Of a stretch of 64,000 nucleotides of DNA, positions 32,964 through 44,477 are shown piece by piece. The notes under the pieces were generated by a model. The model did no database searches. It had not been told where the DNA came from and was given only the letters and a program-made list of their open reading frames with translations. The stretch spans positions 186,001 to 250,000 of the forward strand of contig LNKV01000015.1 in the NCBI GenBank assembly GCA_001465935.1, in the 5' to 3' direction. Position 1 is the first letter of the stretch. Each line of letters opens with the position of its first letter. Made by a program: the position numbers and the translations under genes. Source of the DNA: Clarireedia homoeocarpa. Lineage: Eukaryota; Ascomycota; Leotiomycetes; Helotiales; Rutstroemiaceae.

Positions 32964-35449
32964 AAGCAGAAAATAATTGAAATATAAAGCAAGATTTTCG
33001 AGCATTCGCAAATATTTGGATCTGCCGCATCTTGCAGAAAGCGGGCGTTTTGCGCAGAGCAATCTTGTTAAGATTTCTTGACCTTGTACAGTATTAGGAA
33101 TGGCATCTCATGGGTTTCTGTTATGTGCAGCAGGACTATGAAATTGGGGTTCACTGCAGTAAGATATCATAATCGGGTACAATATTTGGATCTGCCTCTA
33201 CAGAAATCGGTAATTTCAGCACAGAACGCGGTGATTGTGATATTCTGCTATACTATCCGGACCACTTACCAAGAGAGGTTGCTTTCTCTTCTCACTCTTC
33301 CTTTAGTTCATTCAATAGTAATTATCTGCATCCTATCATCAAACCCTAACGTGCCCCTTTCCTATCCTCGATCACGCTTTATATCATATTCGCAAGGTGC
33401 GTGCTTCGGCCCTCGGCACCCGGTGTAACAAATATATGCACGCACAACAAACGGACTTCGGGTTCCTCATATGCAAATCGCCGAAAGTCCTATACTATGT
33501 TTCGCGAGAAAGCCATTTCCTTGTCCAATGATTTGGTAGTTTTCATTGCCTTTACGTACGAGGTGTGCTTTTGAGCTTTTTTCGTTGCATATCTGAAATT
33601 TTCGGATTTCCGAGGGCGCTTTAAGACCGAGAAGTATATGGGCAAGGGGAGAGGTGTGGAGATGCGGGGTTTGCTAAGATGATGGAAAGATCACGGGAGA
33701 TGTGATTGGTTACGGGGGTGTTCTGCTGTGTAGATAGATGTCAGTAGTAAAAGGATTGTAAGAGGAAGTTGGGTATAGAAGGGGATGCAGGTACATGTCA
33801 GATACAACGGCAGTCTGGAGGAGGACGCGGATGTTGTCGGCTTTCGGCACATGTACTGTACTCCCAGCTTGGTGTTAGTTGCTGATGACTATGGTTAGGG
33901 AAGGGATAGTGACCAATCGTGGGCTAGCTGTGATGCCCAGGTGTTGTGATTTCAGGTAATGAATGAGACGCGTGTTAGTTGGGAGCATTAGAGAGCATGC
34001 ATATTCCGGCCCCAGTGTAGGGACAGTCATCCTATGCGAAATGATGAGGAAAATGATGGGATCATGACAATCTTATTTCATAATTGCTGTGTCCTCAGAG
34101 ATATCACGGATATTTGTATCTAATAAATCATCTTCTCAATTATGGTTATCCCACACTTCTTCAAGTCCTCCTCCATTAAAAGTCTTTGATCTTGTTGCTC
34201 ATATTATGCAATTGTTCCCCTATCACTGATGATTCCTTCAAGGACTTGCTTAACCGCCACACCACATGGTAGCCACCGATTCAGCCGTGGCAGATCACAC
34301 CTTTGGATCATCGTGCTCGACTAAGGGAGATGTGCTGGTCTTCTTGAATCCATCTATACACGACTTCGGTTTCGATTTCGTGTTGCAACATGGCACGACC
34401 ACACTCGTCTTTCCGAAGTGCATATACCCCTCTCAAGTAGCACAGAGGGCATTGGGTGAGTTACCGCATGGTGTAATCTTCTTGTTAGAGAAGATACGAT
34501 CCACCGTAGACCGCTCAAGATATGTTCTTGCTGTTCAGTGCTCTCGAATTAGCTTTGAAGGCGATCGTCCACTTAGGATCATCCTCGCTATTTGGTGAAG
34601 TAGCAACAATCTTTTCACTGGCATCCTTCAGAAGCTCGCCCATTTAATCCTTGGTCTTCCCCGTTCGGGAATCCCACCTCGACCAAAACACGGAGGCCCG
34701 AAATTGATGGGCTTGTGCATCAGTAATATTGCAGCGGCGGAGCCACTGTTTGGAGAGACACTAAAGAGATGCTGAATGAATTAAGTATAGCTTGGCTGTC
34801 CTGTTCGAATCCTTACCGTTGACATCAACTACCGTACTTACTATCCTGGTATTTCCGGCATTTCTCAATGCCAACGGCACACCTGTGAAGACTAGAAAGG
34901 GCTTCTAACCCATGGGATTGTAAGAAGCCGCTGGAGCTTGCAGATATCCACAGCAATGGGGACTTCGACGACTGCATCACTGGGAATGTCTATGAGGCGC
35001 GTGCCACAAAGTCCACACCAAACATAATGACTTCACTTTGGGTTTGTTAGCCACCCAGAATTGGGGCCGGACTTGTCATGAGAAGCACATTCTCTATCCA
35101 GTCATAGTGAGTCAATTAGGATCTAAGTTGGCCGAGACGAAAGAGTAAACAAACGCCTCGAGAGGAGGTTTGTATATCTGAAATCTCCCAAACTGTTTAT
35201 GAAATGGAATCTATACGGCGGGTCAGCGGCCGATTGCGGCCGATTACCGCACAGTCGCACAGAGGACATCGTCGAGCCGCTAGCCAAACAAGGTGTAGCT
35301 TTTACAAAACTTTACTAGCGTGCTTTTGCAAAGAACACTTCTCAAAAGCTGTGTGAGCTCTTTTTCCTTCTTTTTCTTCTTTCCTCTTCCACCTCGAGCT
35401 CTTGAAGCTTCGTCGTTATTATCAACATCTTCAATTCCGCACAATCATC
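32964..35449. other. gene-free stretch between PP5 and derlin
   Basis: About 2.5 kb. A ~20-bp motif (AATATTTGGATCTGCC) occurs twice, at about 33010 and 33182. Around 34515-34643 the minus strand has a short protein-like frame (42 codons, GELLKDASEKIVATSPNSED-type) surrounded by stops in every frame, so a decayed gene is conceivable. A plus-strand frame at 34266-34598 shows no family features. Just before 35450 lies a CT-rich leader that belongs to the derlin gene. Confidence 0.55.
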
Positions 35450-36694
35450 ATGTCGGCAATGGATGTTTTCTGGGCAGCTCCGCCTATTTCTAGGTACGCG
35501 CAATGCCCTATGCGACAGCAATTATTAGTACTGATGCTGATTGTAGCTTAGGACACTGGCTGCTGGTGCTTTAACTCTCTCAGTTCTTGTTTACACTCGC
35601 ATGCTACCTGGATACTATGTTGTCTTTTATCTCGCATCTTTGCTGAAGTTCCCGCCTCAGTTATGGCGTCTTCTTACACCATTCCTGATCACCGGCCCAG
35701 ATTTGGGAATTCTCTTCGACACATACTTTCGTAAGGATTGATCAGTTCCAACCTGGTCGCAGGCAACTTGGCTTACAAAGGAACAGTCTACACGTATGGT
35801 AGCAAGCTTGAAACAGCTTCGCCTAGATTCTCTCAGCCGGGAGATTTCTTGACATATGTATTGTTTGTGTGTGCGACGATTTTGGTAGGCATATCATTTC
35901 TTTTCTCATTCTCATTCTCATTTGGCTTATATTCCCATTCCCATGCACCTCGTATTATCTGCCCGCGTAGTGCACTGCACCCAACTATAGCGGTTCCTGG
36001 AAACGAGGAAGATTACCCCTACACTTCATCTGGTCCATCATTCGCAATCAATCCAAAAGGACCAGTCGCGGTGTAGGCATGGTGGGAAGTTCCTATGAGA
36101 AAACTCGTGTCAATTCATCAACTTGACTTGGGTGGTTGTGGCTCCCTACATTTCATTCATCATTGAGACGTTGATACTTGGTGTTTCTGTTTCAAGAGAT
36201 GCCTTGTAAACTCTCATCTAACAGAAGCTTAGGGCCTGAATGTCTTGATTACTGGTGGTGTCGTCTTCACATCGGCGCTAGTATTGGCTTTCGCATATAC
36301 GTCAACACAAGATGATAGAGGCATGAAGGCAACCTTCTTCGTTATTACAATTCCGGCACAATGGGTCCCATACGCGATGCTTCTTATGACATTTATAATG
36401 GCAGGTCCTAGTGCTGCTAAGGTCCAAGGTACAGGGCTCATTGCCGCGCATTTGCATGATTTTTTGACAAGAATTTGGCCTACCTTTGGTGGTGGCAGAA
36501 ATCTGGTACCAACTCCAGAGTTTATCAAAAGACGCTTTCAAACGACTCAGCCTACAGTTGCGAGCAGGCCTTATGGAACAGCATTTGCGCCATCACAAAG
36601 AAACGATTCGGGTTCTGCATCTGGTTCGTCTTCAGGCGTGCTACCAGAGTCTTGGCGAAACCGTGGTTCGGGTCACAGACTGGGAGGAGATTGA
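35450..36694 (+). CDS. DFM1: derlin (Dfm1/Der1-type ERAD protein)
   Basis: This is a rhomboid-pseudoprotease membrane protein of the ER that helps retrotranslocate misfolded proteins and recruits Cdc48. Four exons, 35450-35493, 35552-35730, 35787-35884 and 36233-36694, give 260 residues. Visible features: a short cytosolic N-terminus (MSAMDVFWAAPPISR), the loop-1 WR motif in PQLWRLLTPFLITGP, the LYTYGSKLE element, transmembrane segments LVYTRMLPGYYVVFYLASLL, LITGGVVFTSALVLAF and TFFVITIPAQWVPYAMLL, and IAAHLHDFLTRIWPTFGGG. The C-terminal RNRGSGHRLGGD is a SHP box, the Cdc48/p97-binding motif found in Dfm1 and Derlin-1 but absent from yeast Der1. The third intron is long (348 bp). If it is retained, the frame runs on into a Phe/Ser-rich hydrophobic stretch and stops at 36076. 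Confidence 0.93.
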
Positions 36695-37198
36695 GTTGCT
36701 TGAGCGTACCATTATTGTACAATAGTTTAATTCAGCTGTAGGCAAATCTAATTTTCAGACAATCAACTAGGCAAATTTGTTATATATGTTCAGTTTTCCA
36801 TGAACAAATGTGCATTAGCTTTGGTTGAATTTCACAAAAGCTACCGCTGTTACTGTGTTGATCGCCTTGGAAAAAAGCGGAAATAGTAAAAGAATTCGCA
36901 GAAGTTACATGAAATACATTTCTCAAATCGCACAGTAGTAGTTCTCTGAGTAACGAGATTTGTATTGAAGTCACTGGATGATGACTTAACTTAACCAACG
37001 AAATCGTCCCTTCGCTAATTTCCTTGTCTGGATATGAATTGCAATGTACTCATGCGGTGCCTAGAGAGCGTCGGTCACATCAATATAAGTCAAAAGAAAG
37101 AACCACTAGGAAAAGAGGAGATCCTATTCGCACCTCCAAAGTCAAGGCCGGAGCAGTATCACCGCTATCATGACTTATAGGTCTTCGAGACCCCCATA
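36695..37198. other. intergenic region between derlin and the toxin-like gene
   Basis: 504 bp of AT-rich sequence between convergent genes. I see nothing beyond presumed 3' UTRs. Confidence 0.6.
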
Positions 37199-38401
37199 TC
37201 AAAGGTGGCAACCACCGAAGTGCACATCGTCATTCGCTATCATTTCAATTTGATTGGTGACTGTGCCATCACCGGCAGTCGCCGTAAGCCAGATGTGCTT
37301 ACTGAATAAGACTTTGACGGTTTTCGCTGGAACATCAAACGACTCGGTTACTTCTTCTTCTTTATATTCCGTGTAAGATTTGAAATTGCTTTGAGTAAAT
37401 TGATAGTTGAGGGTAACATTGCTTTCGAATCCTTTAATGCCATATGTGGCTGAGATCGAAACGCCGGCCGAATGCGTCATCTCCTCGCTTTGTGTCTTGC
37501 TGATGCCAAATTTAATCTTCTTCTCGCGTCTGAAGTCGCCGGCGCTGTTGTTCTCCCACACTCCTTCGACGTCCCACGCAATGGATCGACTAACAGTGTA
37601 GAAAGGGGTGGTGATTCGAGCGAGGCTGCGCTCATCGTTGTTTGGAAGGAAGGAAATGAAAGGTAAAGTGACCCTGCATTGTTCTTTTCGACCCAATTTA
37701 TCACCAGTAGTTGGGATGGTGCTGGGCGTTATCACTGGCAGCTGGTAGTCGAATCTCTGATATTGGTTCGGAACACGCAGGAGGGGCACGATCGCCAAGG
37801 ATGCATCGGCTCTATTGTAATGCTGCGAAGCCCGGAAAGTACCAGGTGGCACAGGAATATACTCGGAGCCGTCTATGCCATTTGATTCGGTAATAGTCTT
37901 CCAGCACATGCAGTCTCGGTTTGCTCCAGATGAACCATCATTCCAGAAGTCCTCTGCTTCGTAAGTAGAGAGTCTAGTAAGGTCGGCACGCAAGCACCAG
38001 ATATCGTTAATGCTGGGCTGTTTATTGTACCCGGTGCTCATCACGTCACCTAATGCTACGTAGCCGGCTGGAGCAATGGGTCTCCAGATTGTGCCATCAT
38101 TGACTCCGCCGGCGCCACGGTCATTCCAGATTTCTGTGTAGCCAGTTGGTCTAGCAACTGGAGAACTGGCTCCAGAAGGTGCACTGGGGTTCGGTCCGAC
38201 GAGGATGACAGATTTCTTCCCGGTTATCTCTCCATAGGCAGGGTTGCCATAGCTTCCCAGAGCGCATAAGTTTCCTTGCGCGCGTGGGTGGAAAAAGGTG
38301 GCGGATCTTTTCCCGCCACTACCAGAGTCACTTCATCGCCAGTCGAAGATAGATGTCATGGTTACTCTAAGGTCACCATAGTCGAAGGTTGCGTTCGTCA
38401 T
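37199..38401 (-). pseudogene. toxin-like protein (VPS62-like N-terminus plus beta-rich pore-former-like domain), interrupted by an in-frame stop
   Basis: One reading frame spans 38401 to 37199 (about 400 codons) but carries a single TGA at codon 23 (38333-38335). Beyond it the frame stays open and protein-like to the end. The N-terminal ~170 residues resemble the VPS62 (DUF946) type: repeated Gly-Trp patterns with WNDRGAGGVNDGTIWRP and FWNDGSSGANRDCMCWK, two related units. The C-terminal part (~residues 250-400) is Ser/Thr-rich and beta-strand-like, resembling the insecticidal crystal toxin-like and aerolysin-like proteins of fungi. There is no signal peptide. A TATA-type box lies upstream. 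If the stop is genuine the protein cannot be full length; the next in-frame ATG is at 38041. The call could also reflect a sequencing error or recoding. Family assignment is from recognition only. Confidence 0.65.
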
Positions 38402-38532
38402 GATGGTTTGAGAAAGAGGTTGAGAGTGATATTGTTAACGAGTCGTTGAATTTTTGCTTGAAGAAGCAGAAGAGATGATGCTTTCTTTGTTTTGAGTAGG
38501 GAATTGGTGTGATTAGAGGGCACGTTTGATTT

Positions 38533-38540
38533 CTTTTATA
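38533..38540 (-). promoter_or_regulatory. TATA box upstream of the toxin-like gene
   Basis: TATAAAAG on the minus strand, ~132 bp before the ATG at 38401. This is a strong match for a fungal TATA element and suggests a regulated promoter. Confidence 0.5.
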
Positions 38541-40060
38541 GACAATCCTGTAATATAAGATCAGCAATCTGCCAAATTACTTGGACGGACTTCGTTGTCC
38601 ATCCACACTCTCTAACTTTGCCAATGTAATTGCAGATGCTTCTCGTGTGGACAAGACGTGGTCATTTAGGGACCTATGAAGAGTGCCTCCGCATACGAAG
38701 ACCCCGTATCGCTTTTGACATGCATTGCAGATGCCAAGCGCCCATTTCTCGTATGTATCAATCTGACCTCATATATGACATCTGCATACACAGCTTTTAA
38801 GCCCTCTTCCGAGATTTTGAGATCCGAACAGCCATTGCTGGAATTCAGCCTAACAACATAATCATGTATTCAGAAGAGATTTTTTGAAACACGATAAAAC
38901 CTTCAGAATACCTCAGAGACACTTGGGAAGTGAAATATCTCTGACTGAGAACTCAGCACTCATAAAGGGTCCCATCTCACGCCCAAGGCCCGGATCTAAT
39001 GAACCCTCAGTTGCAGGATGCCTTAAGACCTTCCTGAGCATATGCATGCACCTGACAGGTCACCACATGTAACACTTGCAAAGCGAATTTCGAGTAAGAT
39101 ACACATGAACGATGCAATGCATATACAAGTAACAGAAAAGAAGAAGTAAGGAAAGCAGGATCGCCGGTAACACGATGTGCGCCGACGTACACGGTGATCT
39201 AGCAGGAGAATTGAGGGAGAGATAAAAACTACTCAGTCAGTCACTAGCGCAGTTGCACACTAGCATGACTGCAAGAAGCCGGAAAGATACAAGTCTGGAG
39301 CTGGTGGAACAAAAAGCAAAGGAATTCGGTATGACTCTTACGTAACTACCTGGAGTTTTAATACTTGCGTTAGTAAAGATTCATGGGACAATGTAAATAT
39401 TGGTTGCTAAACTGTGGTATTAGCTTCTGCCATCTACATCACTGTTCCTGTACCAAGACGGAGTAATCTCAGGCTTTTCGAACACCTATCGCGAGGTTTG
39501 TCTCGGAAATCTATCACCCGCACGACGCAGAGTAGTTACACTGAACACTTTTTGGTAGATTTCGATAGGCTTTGATAATAACGGTAATGTATCAAACTGT
39601 TTGCTGCCGTGCGGGGCAGTTACACTGAAGTCTTTCTGGAAGAGTGTGATAGACTTTGATGATAACGCTGATATGGAACTGTTTGCGTTACAGAACAGCA
39701 ATAATGGGTGAGTCACTGTAGTGATTGGGATGGGCCTCTTGAAAGGTCATGATGTACCTCAATATATTCGATCTCTAGATCTGCCGAATGATTCTAGTAT
39801 TTAATTGAAATGACAATCGGCGAAGGTTCATATGATATAAACCTTGGCTATATATACGATATAAGGATAGCGAATTTATCTGATACTTCCGCAGAGACTT
39901 CAACTTACTACCACAAGATATCTTTTCAATCCTTCTTAGCATTTGTGAATCGAAGTCAATTATAAAAGTCTCTATCAGTTAACTACTTGTAACTTCACTA
40001 AAAATACAGTAGGGAAGTTACATACCAAAGTCAAGATAAAAAGACAAACCTCAAAAAGAT
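38541..40060. other. gene-free stretch with an 84-bp tandem duplication
   Basis: No supportable gene. The duplication is listed separately. Elsewhere it is AT-leaning unique DNA. Confidence 0.6.
39519..39686. repeat. 84-bp imperfect tandem duplication
   Basis: Two copies with period 84 bp (GTTACACTGAA at 39535 and 39619; TTTGATRATAACG and ACTGTTTGC shared). The unit is a multiple of three and stays open on the minus strand, where it translates as two related 28-residue units. Confidence 0.75.
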
Positions 40061-40069
40061 AAAAAAAAA
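40061..40069 (-). terminator. RNA polymerase III oligo(T) terminator of the 5S gene
   Basis: A run of about eight T on the transcribed strand immediately after the 5S 3' end. Confidence 0.8.
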
Positions 40070-40188
40070 CATACAACAGTGGGGATTCGCTGGTGGTCAC
40101 CCACCCAACTACTAATCCACCGATTCAAGGCTTATGTATGGCAGAGCGGACGGGATGCCCAGTTAGTCCTTGATCTATGGTCGTATGT
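40069..40188 (-). rRNA. 5S ribosomal RNA
   Basis: A 120-nt match to fungal 5S rRNA on the minus strand. It starts ACATACGACCATAG, contains the box A/intermediate region GGGCATCCCGTCCGCTC and the very conserved box C region GTTGGGTGGGTGACCACC followed by AGCGAATCCC, and ends TTGTATGT, which pairs with the 5' end to close helix I. An oligo(T) Pol III terminator follows. It is isolated: no tandem rDNA surrounds it, as in Neurospora and other filamentous ascomycetes with dispersed 5S genes. I see no lesion that would make it a pseudogene. Short open frames here are artefacts. Confidence 0.92.
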
Positions 40189-43100
40189 GCTAAACTGTTG
40201 TGATATTATAATATGTAAATGGGGATATATAAGGTTAGAAGTGAAGGAGAGTAAGATGAAGTTGCCTCGAGAAATTCCTGTGGGACTCTCGGTGCCTTCA
40301 AGACAGGCACTGAAAAGGTGATATGCCGTGGCATTTTTTTTCACCTTACTTCATACGAGATATACTAAGAGAGTAAGGAGGTTCATGTTTGTGTTTCGTG
40401 GAAAGCTCGAGAGAAGGGGACTGAGGTTAATCTGCAGATGAGACTATCAAGGAATAGGAAACCCACGGGTTGTCACCATGTCTTATGATCATGCTTTGAA
40501 TGCTGTAGATTCGTGAAGTGATTTTTCTGAAAGCTCGTGTGCGCCTGTGCGTGCGCCTTGGAGATGGTTAGGGTACATTACGAGTAAGGGAAGCAGTATA
40601 TGCTTTTGCTGTCATGCGATGTTGGATGATATGATGGAATGGGTTGAATGCATATCTATTTTCGGATTGCTATATTAAATGAAAGAAAGATCAGATGCTT
40701 GGAGTCGCAAGTTCTGAAGGAGGAAGTAAGTTTGAAGCAATCAGAGATGTTGAATTAAGAAGCGCCTGGATCTAGGTTGCTCGTGAATTCCAGGTGTGGA
40801 GACGAACGTTGATATTTTGGTGTAAACAAGGGTGGCTTCGCATTTAGCTTTATGTGCCTGGAAGATTGTGGGAAATCATGGGATGTGTGGGGTGGAGCAT
40901 TTGCGTGGCTGTATGAGCTTTAGAGATTCGGTTGTGATTGGCAGCAGGTAACATTGCCTTCTTTCTCCTCTCAAAATCTTTTCTGTCGTGGGAGATTGTG
41001 ATAACTTATATGAAGCGAAGTGATTTCAAATCAACTTGTAACTTATTCACCAAAGAAGTCATGAAGAAAACTCGGTTGCTCTCGATGTCCGACTATCGTC
41101 GATAAATAGGTTACTTCACTGGAAATGCTTAGTATGATCGATATTTGGTCAAAATGAAGTACTTCACTGAACAAGTGGCCAATTGTAGGTCTTTTGATGC
41201 TATATAGCGAGCAGTAGAAAATGTCTAGGGTTGGAAGATGAGGACACAAGCAACGACCAGGAGCGGAATCACAAGGCCATTGTTGAAGTATGTACTGAGA
41301 ATTTATAGTCGCGCAGCACTCCCAAGAAACCTCATCCCGGTATGATTTTCGGTGATACAAAGTGTGATGCTCCCATGCCCAAGGTTTTCTCTGATGTAAT
41401 GCACGCGGCTATGTCCATGGGCCATGTGGTTGAGACTCTTCATTCGCTCGAACGCTGCTGCTCTACTAGGAAGGCTCTCAGGTACGACGGCAATTATTTC
41501 CACCAGAAGGTGTATCTAGATCGTAGTTTTGAGGCATGGGCGGGAAGTTACGGCTTCATAGAAGTATAAGGAGAGATCGCCGACGACAGAAACTAACTTG
41601 CATCTGCGATCTGGTTCACCTGAACATGGCCGACACACCGTAAGCCTTGCTAGTAAGCCATGGGAATTTCCTTAGATAGTAATCCGAGGCTGTATCAATG
41701 AGCTTTTAATGTAGAAGAAAGCGAAGAGCATTAATGACTGGAGGGTCTGGAAATAGAAAGGAACGCTGCATCAAGTGCTTGCGGGGTAATCGCACGTCAA
41801 AGATGTTGATTTGTTCAGGATGAATGTCGAAAATCAGCAAGTATAGGAAATAACATTTCGAGATACATCGAGAGAGTTTTTATCTGTTGGTATGAAAAGC
41901 CTTGTGACTTTTGTGTGGTAAATTCAGAAGTAATAAGTGGTATACAAGCAAGCCCCAATAAGGGAGCAAATTATTGATATGATCGACCTGATATTACATG
42001 GTATCTGCGCAGTCAACTACCACTGCTACACCAATGACGACGACACTCTTCTGGAAAGATAGTTTTGCATAAGATTCAGACTGCGAGAACAGAATCTGGG
42101 CGGATGATGAATTGTTATGTATTCCATTACACGCCCAAACTCACGCTACTGATGATGTTGCTCTCGAAGCCGTTCAATGCGCTTGCAAAAATCAGCCCTC
42201 TGAAAGAAGAACCTTCGTCCTCCCTCCTACACACACGCTCATGCTCTTTTTTTTTTTTTTTTTTTTTTTAAGATATGTCGAACAGATTATGTTCTTGTCT
42301 GGTCAAGGCATTGGGTCGATACCTTCCCAAATAGCCCATCCTAACCGTATTGCATTATCGTCAAAGCAGCTTAACGAACGATTCAGAGACTCATAGGCTT
42401 CGAGAAAGGTGTACCGGAGGTTATGTGCAGTGATTTGGATCTGCAGTAGAGGGGCGGAGTTTATTCGGTGGCACGGAGTAGTTCGTAAACTTGAGACGAC
42501 GAGCTCGGGTCGTGCGACGAGCTTTCTTTTTACCGATGATGGGGATATTGGATGTTTTGGTGATGATCGGTCCGGATATCCAGTGGCAGAGATAAGGATA
42601 GAATGTTTCCATCTTGCTCATAATCCTTGTTGTCGTTGCTGAATCGATAAGATATTTTGAGGCAAAAGGTGCTTGCTGTAGGTCATAGCTGCTCACCCGA
42701 GTCACCCAAAAGCGCCCAGCCGCAGAATTACGTAATCGGCTTGCAAGCCTTCCCCATGTGTCCTGTCGCAAGCAACGCTACGTCTTGGTGACAACAAACA
42801 AAACGATTCTCCCCCAGACAGTTCTATACTTCTTACAGTTTTCATTGTAGTGTCCCTGTGAGCACACGGCCACCGACTTCAACAAATCAGTACGACCTGC
42901 GTTCGACCACGATGGATGGCAAAGTGTCATGCATTCTGCTTGAAGTGGTGAACCCTGGGTAACCTTCAAGCTTAGTTCTACAAAGTCTATCATTGTATCT
43001 GCATCGTTCGTAACGAAGCAGAGACCGGGCTGCACATCGAACCATGTTTTGACACGGGAATAGAGCCCCCGACTTGCACTTGTCTGCACCAAATGTCCCG

Positions 43101-44477
43101 ATATTACCGTTGGTCTACCACTATGTACTCTATTTATCCGTCGACAGGAAGGCAGCAGTGGCGTTTGACAATGTTTTGTTGGATCATCCCCTATCTCCGT
43201 CCACCTGTCTATTGAAATATTGAATGACAAGGCAGATTCACACATTTGTAACAGTGAAAAGTCTCGGGCAATTATCTAGCACATGCCTCGGTCAAGCGAC
43301 CCCAACCGGGTTTGTCGGCGGGTACATATGTACACACGTAACCTCACGCGGAGATTGTCATTCCTACACTCTACCCCTATACCCCGCAAGCGCGGCTATC
43401 TGGTGGAGGATCGGTAAATCTCCCGACTTCCGAGTTATATGGCTTACGGAGGTTTGATTTAGCTTTTGCGACACCAAGGTAAAGAAAGGCAGTTGACATC
43501 CGTCATAGCAACGTTGCAGATCTCTTCGCGTGGGCCCACCAAACACTGAATCATGAAGTCTCGTTATTGCTTCGGCATTTCGTGTTCATGGAGAACTTAG
43601 AAAACAATCTTTGCAGCTCATGAGAGCCACGTTGTGATGGTCCCAAATTCCCTTGTTGAACGTGTAAAATGTTAGTTCTACTAACCCCCCACATGATTCA
43701 AGAACAACGGAAAGCCCTATATTTGTTTGATTCCAAGCACCCGTTTTTCGCTCTCAAATTGTTCGAGTTATTGGATTACCCTTTTTCATTATGTGTTGTT
43801 CCTGACACTCTTCATCTTAAGCTCCTCGCGCGAATCAATCCTTGCCACGGGCTCCTTTCGCTAGCCAAATGGTAGCGTATTACAGGGTCAAGGAATATGC
43901 TACTCGCTTGCATAACCGCTAGAACCGACTTGCGATCAGATCTCAACAGGGGCATGGGTCAGAAAATGACCACAGCTATCATAATACCCAATACCGTTCG
44001 ACTCAGATCTAAATCACCTTGTGATGACATGCCAAGGAGTAGTCTCCAACGTAGGGGCTCAGTTGCCCTTTCTGGTCTGGGGTTCGGGCCTTCTCAAGTC
44101 TTTATTATTTCCCCTCTGATGCCTGTGTCAAAAGTCCAAAAAGTCACTATATATGAAGGGCATGTCCTCTGCTGCTGTCAGTTCTTTATCCTGCACATTC
44201 CTTATTTTGGATATCGCTTTCAATTCTTCTTTTTGCACTTGCCGTCGATATTTTATTCACTGGTGTTTGATATTGGGTAATGTCTGCTGGTGTAACTTCG
44301 ACGAGAGAGTGAATTCAGTTTTTGATGTACACCTGACCCCAAACCATCCCCTTCTTCTATCTGTAATCCGGGCTCTCATCTTTTTCCCACTTAAACTGCA
44401 AGTTCTTAAGTATCTACCTTCTGTCAACATTCGCACAATACTTCTTATTTGAATCTTCCTTCGGTGGACACTAAACA
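40189..44477. other. gene-free stretch upstream of the glutaminase gene
   Basis: About 4.3 kb. It contains a ~27-bp poly(T) tract at 42247-42270. Open frames of 75-155 codons on both strands (e.g. minus 42778-43245) show no domain, intron or compositional support. The last few hundred bases, which include a TATATATG at ~44146, probably hold the GtaA promoter. Confidence 0.55.

Noticed and set aside
34266..34598. 110-codon plus-strand open frame
   Set aside because: No family features; surrounded by stop-dense DNA.
40079..40321. 80-codon plus-strand open frame starting in Trp-rich sequence
   Set aside because: It lies over the 5S rRNA gene on the other strand; the frame is a by-product.
42778..43245. 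155-codon minus-strand open frame
   Set aside because: Amino-acid composition looks random; no splice or homologous motif.
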